The translations under genes were made by a program, and so were the position numbers. Shown piece after piece: positions 6,736-13,200 of a stretch of 13,908 bases of DNA. Each line of letters begins with the position of its first letter. Position 1 is the stretch's first letter. The stretch is from Chitinophaga pinensis (lineage in GTDB: Bacteria > Planctomycetota > Phycisphaerae > Phycisphaerales > SM1A02). The notes beneath the pieces were generated by a model, which saw only the letters and a program-made list of their open reading frames with translations, was not told where the DNA came from and made no database searches. The DNA is taken from positions 1 to 13,908 of the forward strand of contig CALQCP020000033.1 of the NCBI GenBank assembly GCA_943329105.2. Reading direction: 5' to 3'.

Positions 6736-7188
6736 ATGGACAATCTTGAATCTCGCATCCGGGCCCTCGAGGCAAGTAACCGTCGCCAGCGCTACTCCAT
6801 TACCGCACTGGCGGGGATCATCGTCGGCGGTGCATTCATCGCGGCGACGCGACCTGCCGGCGATGCGACATTTGATACGGTTACATGCAAGAAGTGGAAG
6901 GTCGTCGACAAGGACGGGAAGGTGCGCATCGGCGCTGCAACCGAGCCCGGCGGCGCTTCCGCCATGTTGTGGACCGACACAAATGGGAAGATACGCATGG
7001 CGGCTGGCACTGACGCCATGTCGTGGTTCGACAAGGACGGGAAGCAGCGCATCGTTGCTAGCGCCGGAGACGACGGCATGGCCGGCATAACGTGGTTCGA
7101 CAAGGACGGGAAGGTGCGAATCGGCTCTGCCACAAATGCCGCCGGCAATGTAATCCTGCCCACCAAAGACCTCAAGCCAAAACCCTAA
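6736..7188 (+). CDS. Membrane-anchored 23-residue-repeat protein, paralogue 2
   Basis: 150 residues with the same plan: coiled-coil MDNLESRIRALEASNRRQRY (Leu4, Ile8, Leu11 spaced as a heptad), membrane helix at 21-38 (SITALAGIIVGGAFIAAT), then DATFDTVTCKKW with Cys51, four repeats, and ILPTKDLKPKP. The second repeat is shortened (MAAGTDAMS). The first ~60 codons are nearly identical in DNA to paralogue 3, showing recent duplication or gene conversion. The ATAGACTTCTAT palindrome replaces a Shine-Dalgarno just before the start. No catalytic residues are recognised. Confidence 0.8.
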   Translation: MDNLESRIRALEASNRRQRYSITALAGIIVGGAFIAATRPAGDATFDTVTCKKWKVVDKDGKVRIGAATEPGGASAMLWTDTNGKIRMAAGTDAMSWFDKDGKQRIVASAGDDGMAGITWFDKDGKVRIGSATNAAGNVILPTKDLKPKP

Positions 7189-7271
7189 GAGCAGCCGCAT
7201 CGCACACCCTAAAGTTAGGCCCGCACCTCGACAGCCGCCAAGCACCGGCAGATGTGGGCAAGTGGGCATAG

Positions 7272-7283
7272 ATAGACTTCTAT
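7272..7283 (+). promoter_or_regulatory. Palindrome at the RBS position of paralogue 3
   Basis: Identical to the 12-base palindrome before paralogue 2, with the same three-base gap (CCC) to the ATG. No Shine-Dalgarno is present in either leader. Confidence 0.4.
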
Positions 7284-7286
7284 CCC

Positions 7287-7754
7287 ATGGACAATCTTGA
7301 ATCTCGCATCCGGGCCCTCGAGGCAAGTAACCGTCGCCAGCGCTACTCCATCACCGCACTCGCGGCGATCATCGTCGGCGGTGCATTCATCGCGGCGACA
7401 CGACCTGCCGGCGATGCGACATTTGATACGGTGACCTGTAAGAAGTGGTCGCTCGTCGACAAGGACGGGAAGGTGCGAATCGGCGCTCAAGTCCGGCCCA
7501 ACGGCGATGCCGGCATGGTGTGGACCGACACAAATGGGAAGACGCGCATTGGCGTTAGCATCGCGACCGACGGAACTGCCGCAACGGCGTGGTTCGACAA
7601 GGACGGGAAGATGCGCATCGGCGCTACCACTAGTCCCGACGGCACTGCCGCAATGTCGTGGCTCGACACAAACGCGAAGATACGCATCGTGGCTTGCACT
7701 GATGCCACCGGCAATGTAATCCTGCCCACCAGCGACCTCACGCCCAAACCCTAA
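7287..7754 (+). CDS. Membrane-anchored 23-residue-repeat protein, paralogue 3
   Basis: 155 residues: the MDNLESRIRALEASNRRQRY helix, membrane helix SITALAAIIVGGAFIAAT, Cys51 in TVTCKKW, four full repeats (DKDGK, DTNGK, DKDGK, DTNAK) and the ILPTSDLTPKP end. Gene plus downstream spacer is a ~560-bp unit that closely matches paralogue 2 and its spacer. D-x-[DN]-G at the head of each repeat is reminiscent of acidic metal-binding turns, but it lacks the full DxDxDG loop, so Ca2+ binding is only a guess. Confidence 0.8.
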   Translation: MDNLESRIRALEASNRRQRYSITALAAIIVGGAFIAATRPAGDATFDTVTCKKWSLVDKDGKVRIGAQVRPNGDAGMVWTDTNGKTRIGVSIATDGTAATAWFDKDGKMRIGATTSPDGTAAMSWLDTNAKIRIVACTDATGNVILPTSDLTPKP

Positions 7755-7852
7755 GCGCACCCGCATCGCATTCCCTAAAGTTAGGCGAGCACTTCGACAG
7801 TCGCCAAGCGCTATAAGTCGCTGGCAGATGGGCATAGTTAGACTCTTATCCC

Positions 7853-8587
7853 ATGGACAATCTTGAATCTCGCATCCGGGCCCTCGAGGCAAGTAACCGT
7901 CGCCAGCGCTACTCGATCACCGCGCTAGCGGCGATCATCGTCGGCGGAGCGTTCATCGTGGCAATGCGACCTATTGGTGATGCGACATTTGACAACGTGA
8001 CTTGTAAAGGCTGGGCGGTCGTCGACAAGGACGGGAAGACGCGCATAAGCGCTACTACTACTGCCAACGGCGATGCCGGTATGAAGTGGGCCGACACGAA
8101 CGGGAAGATGCGCATGGGCGCTAGCACCTTCGCCGACGGCGAGGCCGGTATGAAGTGGGCCGACACGAACGGGAAGATGCGCATGGGCGCTAGCACCCTC
8201 GCCGACGGCGCTGCCGCTATGATATGGTCCGACACGAACGGGAAGATGCGCATGGGCGCTAGCACCTTCGCCGACGGCGACGCCGGTATGGTGTGGTCCG
8301 ACAAGGACGAGAAGACGCGCATAAGCGCTACCACTACTGCCCACGGCGCTGCCGCTATGGGATGGTCCGACACGAACGGGAAGATGCGCGTCAGCGCTGG
8401 CACCTTCGCCGACGGCGAGGCCGGTATGAAGTGGGCCGACAAGGACGGGAAGATGCGCATCAGCGCTGGCACCGGGGCGAGCAGTGCAGGTATGGTGTGG
8501 CTCGACAGGAATGAGAAGGCTCGCTTCGCCGCGTTCACTACGGATGACGGCGACACGATTCTGCCGACCTTAGACCTTAAACGCTAA
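7853..8587 (+). CDS. Membrane-anchored 23-residue-repeat protein, paralogue 4 (expanded)
   Basis: 244 residues, the largest copy. The N-terminal helix, membrane segment (SITALAAIIVGGAFIVAM) and Cys (NVTCKGW) match paralogues 2 and 3, but eight repeats follow instead of four. Repeats 2 to 4 (8090-8296) are nearly identical in DNA, which points to recent expansion by slippage or unequal crossing-over; one later unit is three bases shorter and has lost part of its turn (GTGASSAGM). The end ILPTLDLKR lacks the final PKP. Three repeats use Met at the usual Ile position (MRMGAST). Function unknown. Confidence 0.8.
   Translation: MDNLESRIRALEASNRRQRYSITALAAIIVGGAFIVAMRPIGDATFDNVTCKGWAVVDKDGKTRISATTTANGDAGMKWADTNGKMRMGASTFADGEAGMKWADTNGKMRMGASTLADGAAAMIWSDTNGKMRMGASTFADGDAGMVWSDKDEKTRISATTTAHGAAAMGWSDTNGKMRVSAGTFADGEAGMKWADKDGKMRISAGTGASSAGMVWLDRNEKARFAAFTTDDGDTILPTLDLKR
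8090..8500 (+). repeat. Tandem 69-bp coding repeats in paralogue 4
   Basis: Units begin at 8090, 8159, 8228, 8297, 8366 and 8435. The first three share GACACGAACGGGAAGATGCG and the GGCGCTAGCACC that follows. The unit at 8297 differs most and resembles the first repeat of the gene (8021-8089), and the last unit is 66 bases. Being a multiple of three, the changes keep the frame. Confidence 0.85.
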
Positions 8588-8597
8588 TGGTTACCTT

Positions 8598-8699
8598 ATG
8601 GCACACGGCGAAATCTATGGCATCCACGTAGGCCACCACTTCGACAGCCGACAGGCGCTGTGCGACGCATGGTGCAGCCGCTGGAAACGCCGCTACTAA
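8598..8699 (+). CDS. Small ORF or gene remnant, 33 residues
   Basis: ATG at 8598 reads MAHGEIYGIHV then GHHFDSRQALCDAWCSRW and a basic end KRRY. The same protein segment, without a start, follows paralogue 1, and the HFDSRQAL core follows paralogues 2 and 3. Its Trp/Cys/Arg-rich end looks like part of a larger protein, such as a DNA-binding or zinc-binding end, but I do not recognise a family. It may be an expressed short peptide or the best-kept relic of a gene that once separated the paralogues. It starts 10 bases after the stop of paralogue 4. Confidence 0.35.
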   Translation: MAHGEIYGIHVGHHFDSRQALCDAWCSRWKRRY

Positions 8700-9200
8700 A
8701 TGTCGGCACAAACCCTATCAATCCCGACTATCTCAAGTACCACCGCAGCCGTCGCAAGCATCACTCGTGAACTGATCCGTTCGGCGTGAGCCCATCGCTC
8801 ATAAGCGCAACAGTCGCGCGAAGGCGATGGCTGCGCAGATGCCCCACGTGTCTATCAGTCCTTGAAGGTTCGATTCCTGTTCTCATTATTCCATAACCTC
8901 CACAATCCGCCTCTCAAGTAGTTTCGCTTGATGCCACGGATAACGTGTAGTGCAATGGAAAAATTGGATGGCGTTGGTGGACCGCCCCACGGCAATGTCC
9001 TCTTCGGAGGATTCCTAGGTTTTTTCAGTATTGCTCTGAGTACACAAATCTTGGAATTCGCCGCATTTCCTGCCTTTCTCGTTCGTTGCCTTAGATGCCC
9101 CAACGACCCGCGGTACTACCTCTTCGGAACCCCTGAATCTAAGTACAAACGTAGACTAGTCACATCGACAGGATGGCCGTACCGATGACAGGTGCGGATG
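8700..9200. other. Gene-poor stretch of the island
   Basis: No convincing gene here. A plus-strand frame (8931-9188, starting MPRITCSAMEKLDG) has one hydrophobic stretch but unnatural composition, and a minus-strand frame at 8855-9103 is no better. By eye the DNA is more AT-rich than the flanks. Probably decayed island DNA that once held the rest of an integrase or its cargo. Confidence 0.5.
8998..9025 (+). terminator. TTCG-loop hairpin followed by six T
   Basis: TCCTC-TTCG-GAGGA (8998-9011) is a perfect five-pair hairpin with a stable UUCG tetraloop. A run of six T (9020-9025) follows after eight bases. The gap to the T-run is longer than in a standard intrinsic terminator. Confidence 0.4.
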
Positions 9201-9227
9201 GCAAAGAAGAAGGCAGCGCTACCAGCG

Positions 9228-9374
9228 CGCTCGATGCGTCATGCAAGCATTGCCACCACCGACAAGCACTACGCGAAACTCCGCACAACAGACCTACGCT
9301 CCGAGCTTGAACGAGCCAACGAGCGGAGCATCCAACTCGCCGCAACTGGCACCGACGGACTTACCCCGAAACTT
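9228..9374 (+). pseudogene. Tyrosine recombinase C-terminal relic
   Basis: The frame reads SMRHASIATTDKHYAKLRTT, which matches box II of phage-type integrases: [LM]-x-H-x-S at the conserved His (9240-9242) and the catalytic Tyr (9270-9272) ten residues on. A helical segment (LRSELERANERSIQL) and GTDGLTPKLPP follow. The upstream part with the catalytic Arg and Lys residues is missing, and the reading frame later runs into the tRNA. It would have cut and joined DNA at the att site when intact; here it is dead. Its nearness to the tRNA fits integration at that gene. Confidence 0.65.
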
Positions 9375-9536
9375 CCCCCCACAACCGCCACAAACCGGGT
9401 ATTTCAGGGTACGACGAGGAGCAAAGTGACCTCCCGAAACACCCGGCGCACCACGTCTGTAAGTGCCTATGAGATTGGCAACTACGTACACTCAGGTACC
9501 TCCGGAAACAATGAGGTACAACACCCTTCGAAAGCC

Positions 9537-9610
9537 GGCCCCGTAGCTCAGCGGCCCAGAGCCGTCGACTCATAATCGATAAGACCTCGGTTCGAATCCG
9601 AGCGGGGCTA
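9537..9610 (+). tRNA. tRNA with CAT anticodon (Ile2 or elongator Met)
   Basis: A full cloverleaf can be drawn: acceptor GGCCCCG/CGGGGCT (one G-U pair), D-stem GCTC/GAGC, anticodon stem GTCGA/TCGAT, loop CTCATAA with CAT at 9571-9573, variable AAGAC, T-stem CTCGG/CCGAG around TTCGAAT, discriminator A. No CCA is encoded. GGCCCCG plus GACTCATAATCG resembles bacterial tRNA-Ile2, in which the C is changed to lysidine by TilS, but elongator Met cannot be excluded. Its first 20 bases and the preceding C are duplicated at 5787-5807. The present promoter is unclear; TACAAC at 9517-9522 is a candidate -10. Confidence 0.9.
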
Positions 9611-9618
9611 CTTCTTTC

Positions 9619-9664
9619 AGGGCGGGATCAGCGAATATCAGTCTCGCGAACCCGCCCTTCGGGT
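9619..9664 (+). terminator. Terminator after the tRNA, two exclusive hairpins
   Basis: AGGGCGGG (9619-9626) pairs with CCCGCCCT (9651-9658), with an inner GCGA/TCGC stem (9631-9634, 9644-9647). A second hairpin, ACCCG-CCCTT-CGGGT (9650-9664), followed by GATTTCT, uses the same right arm. The first probably ends tRNA transcription. Confidence 0.55.
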
Positions 9665-9690
9665 GATTTCTGAGCACTTATGCCAACATC

Positions 9691-10110
9691 ATGACTTGCC
9701 TCAGACGCCAACCCCGCGCATACTTGACATGCTTGCCTCACACCGCCCACCAAACTTTGCGAACCCTCACCGCCTCGCACGCTGATTTCAGCGTGTGCCA
9801 GCGCGGCGCTGATCAGGGAAACGCCACCCGCGGTGTTGCTTCGGCAATCGCAACGCTTGCCGCCCTGCTGCTGACCATTGCCGTACTTGCCAGCGCGCCC
9901 GGCAATGGCTTCTCCGCCACTCCGGGTTCGCGCATCGCATTTCTGACGGAGTCCGACGCCGCTGCACCGGCTTCAGCCGCACACTCGATCACCCCCGGCA
10001 GCGTGGCACCGGAGCCACGCGATGCCACCCACTGCTCACGCGCACAACTTTCGCTGCGCTCCACGGTGATGCTTCAGCACACCGCGCTGCCTCCGCCCGC
10101 CCAGGCGTGA
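9691..10110 (+). CDS. Small secreted or membrane leader-like protein upstream of secA
   Basis: 139 residues from Met9691, or 105 from GTG9793, which would give a more typical signal sequence. A hydrophobic segment, GVASAIATLAALLLTIAVLA, is followed by SAPGNGFSA, a plausible signal-peptidase site, then an Ala/Pro/Ser-rich tail of about 55 residues ending HTALPPPAQA. Third codon positions are GC-rich as in real genes. No family is recognised. An exported small protein directly before secA recalls SecM, whose stalling senses Sec activity; here the C-terminal Pro-Pro-Pro is a known ribosome-slowing motif, but the SecM arrest sequence is absent. The gene may also be a chance frame. Confidence 0.45.
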   Translation: MTCLRRQPRAYLTCLPHTAHQTLRTLTASHADFSVCQRGADQGNATRGVASAIATLAALLLTIAVLASAPGNGFSATPGSRIAFLTESDAAAPASAAHSITPGSVAPEPRDATHCSRAQLSLRSTVMLQHTALPPPAQA

Positions 10111-10118
10111 TGCAGCTT

Positions 10119-10168
10119 GCCGACAGCGCCATGGCGTTTGTCGGCTTCTGAACCAGCGCGTGCTGGTT
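10119..10168 (+). promoter_or_regulatory. Two hairpins between the small ORF and secA
   Basis: GCCGACA (10119-10125) pairs with TGTCGGC (10139-10145), enclosing an inner CGC-CATG-GCG. Six bases on, AACCAGC-GCGT-GCTGGTT (10151-10168) is a perfect seven-pair hairpin. No T-run follows either. They begin eight bases after the small ORF's stop codon and about 110 bases before secA, so they could be a terminator or attenuator. Confidence 0.5.
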
Positions 10169-10276
10169 CGCCACCTCTTCCCAAATAACACACGTTGCGC
10201 CGCTCTGCGTTCTACGCATGGCGACCCGACACGTCCGCTCACCCGCGCGAGCGATCGCGCCGATAGGAACACCATC

Positions 10277-13200
10277 ATGTCAAGCAGCCAGCTCTTCAAA
10301 GGTATCCCCGTTCTCGATTGGATCGTCCGCAGCACATTAGGTACGCAGAACCAGCGCATGGTCAAGCGGTACCTCAAGCAGGTGGACTTGGTGAATCGCC
10401 AAGAGGACCGCATGCGCGCCCTCACCGATCCGCAACTCATGGCGATGACCGATGAGTTCCGCGCGCGCATTACCAAAGGCGAGAAGCCCTTCGACCTGCG
10501 CCCAGAAATCTTCGCCGTTGCGCGCGAGGCCATGGACCGATCCGTCGGCATTCGCAACATCTTCAACCCAGCTCTGCCAGAAGATCAGCGCTTTGACCCG
10601 GAGCGCCTGCCCGCCGCTGCGCGTGCGCTCTATGAAGATGCCCGCGCCCGCATCGCCGCCACTCCCGCCGCCGAGCCAACCGGCGCGTTCCGTGGCTGCA
10701 CCGATCCAACGCCAAGCTGGATGTTTGTTGACCTTGACCCTGCCCTCTACCAGGCCGTGCGCGACCTGTACCCAGAAAGTCGCCCTCCCTTCCGCGCGCG
10801 CCCGTTTGATGTGCAGATCATTGGCGGCGTCGTTCTCAGCGAAGGCCAGATCGCCGAAATGAAGACCGGCGAAGGTAAGACCATCGTCGGACCGCTCGCC
10901 TGCTACTTGGCGAGCCTAGAGAAGATGCAAGTGCACGTCGTCACCGTGAATGACTACTTGGTGCAGCGCGACCGCGACTGGACGTTCCCGTTCTTCCGCG
11001 CGCTTGGACTGGCGGTTGGAGCCATCCATCCCATGCACATGCAAAGCCACGAAGGGAAGCGCGAGGCCTACGCCTGCGACGTGGTGTACGGAACCACCGC
11101 CGAGTTCGGCTTCGATTACCTCCGCGACAATATGAAGACGCGCCCGGAAGACCAGGTGCAGCGACGCCGTCAGTTTGCGATCGTCGATGAAGTCGATTCC
11201 ATCCTGATTGACGAAGCGCGCACGCCGCTCATCATCAGTGGCATGGCGCACGCCATCAAGCCCCGCTACGAAATGGCGGACCGCCTTGCCAAGCACCTCG
11301 TCAGCAAGCAAACGCCGTGGGAAACCACTGACGAGCAAGTGAAAGTTGCGCAGGCAAAGGCAGCGAACATCGAAGGCGAAATTCGTAACACCCGCGACAG
11401 TGCCGCAAAGCCCGTATTGCGCGACAGCCTCAAGGCTGCACAGGCCGAACTCCGCGAACTTGAGAAGGTCCGCGACAAGAGCGTGCAGTACTACGAAGTG
11501 GAACTTGATAAGAAACGCGCCACGCTGACCAACGAAGGCATCGCCGAAGCACAGCGCGAAGCCAAGATCGGTAGTTTCTACGTGGGCGAGAACGTGGATA
11601 TGCCCCACCTGCTTGAACAAGCCGTGCGTGGACACACCGTCTATCAGCGCGACCGTGACTACGTAGTTGCCCCTGATGATCAGGGACAACAGACCATCGT
11701 CATTGTCGACCAGAACACTGGTCGCAAGATGGTTGGCCGGCAGTGGTCGGACGGACTGCATCAAGCAGTGGAAGCAAAGGAAGGCGTCCCGATTAAGGAA
11801 GAGACGCAGACGATGGCCACCATCACCATCCAGAATTTCTTCAAGCTGTACAAGCGCCTCGCGGGCATGACTGGTACCGCTGACACTGAAGCCACTGAGT
11901 TCTATGAGATCTATAAGCTAGGCGTAGTCAGTATCCCCACCAACAAGCCCGTGGTCCGCGGCGATCGCAATGACTTGGTGTTCCTGAGCCAGAAGGACAA
12001 GTGGAGCTCGATTGTTGATGAGATCAAGCGCTTCCATGACGCTGGCCGTCCGGTACTGGTTGGCACCACCAGCGTGGAGAAGAGCGAGTTCCTCAGCCGC
12101 GAACTCAAGAAGAAGTACGGCATTCACCACGAAGTGCTCAACGCCAAGCAGCATGAGCGCGAAGCAGAAATCGTGGCAGGCGCCGGCAAACTTGGCGCAG
12201 TAATGATCGCCACCAACATGGCCGGTCGCGGTACTGACATCAAACTTGGTAAGAGCGAGCCCGCCCTCCTGATTGAACACTGGAAGCGCCGCGATCTCTG
12301 CCCCAAGGAAGTGACTGCTGAATGGAGCGAAGAACGCGTCCTGACTGCCATGCATCGTCACATGGCGAAGCGCATGTTGCGCCGCGAGGGTCGTCCGATT
12401 TCCGCCGCCGAACTGGAAGGCATGTCTGACGAAGACGTTCGCCTTGCATTGCTGCGGCACTGGGTGCTTGAATCAGTGCCAGGCGTCGCAGAGAACAAGG
12501 TAGCCACCGCCAACGCCCAAGATTTGGAGGACAACCTTGACTCCCTCGGTAACTTCATGTTGCACCGCCTGCGCTTCTTTGCAGCGGTGGAAGACATGGG
12601 TGGACTGCACATCATCGGCACTGAACGCCACGAAAGTCGTCGCATCGACAACCAGTTGCGCGGTCGCGCCGGCCGCCAAGGCGACCAAGGCTCCAGCCGA
12701 TTCTTCCTGGCACTTGATGACGAACTGATGAAGATGTTCGCCGGCAAGGCGACCCTTGGATTGCTGTCCAAGCTGGGTATGAAGGAAGGCGATGCCATCG
12801 AGGCGCCCATGCTCACGCGCGCCGTTGAGAAGGCGCAGCGCAAGGTTGAAGAGCGCAACTTCCAGATGCGCAAGACTATCCTTGAATACGACGAGCCAAT
12901 GGAATACCAGCGCAGGAAGTTCTACGGCTTGCGCCAACCGGTGCTTGAGCACCGCGGCGTTCGGTCAATTGCCTTGCAGTACATCGAAGAATCCGCCATG
13001 GATTCTGCGCGCCGCCACTTGGGGCCCGATTACGTTGCCAAGGAGATCGCTGAATGGGTGCGCGAGCACTACAACGTCAGCATTGACGCGGAGCGCTTCG
13101 CCGGCAAGGATCGCGACAAGGTTCGCAAGGTCATCGACATCGAGACCCTTGAAGAAGCCACTGTCACCATCGGCAATACCGTTGGTGAGTACATGGCTTC

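Noticed and set aside
6624..7852. Integron-like cassette array with attC sites
   Set aside because: Repeated genes and spacers with GTTAGGC (after paralogues 2 and 3) and GCTTAAC (after paralogue 1) suggested attC. The two core boxes never occur together in the right order in one spacer, and the genes are paralogues, not unrelated cassettes.
6084..8587. CRISPR or other short-repeat array
   Set aside because: The repeats are contiguous coding units of 69 bases without unique spacers.
8850..8895. tRNA T-arm-like fragment (GGTTCGATTCC)
   Set aside because: Only three stem pairs hold, and no acceptor or anticodon arm can be drawn around it.
8931..9188. 85-residue plus-strand ORF in the island
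   Set aside because: One hydrophobic stretch but no coherent composition and no partner; kept only as part of the gene-poor stretch.
10916..11764. Long minus-strand frame of 282 codons inside secA
   Set aside because: It is fully antisense to motif-bearing secA codons and has no recognisable domain; long antisense frames are expected in GC-rich genes.
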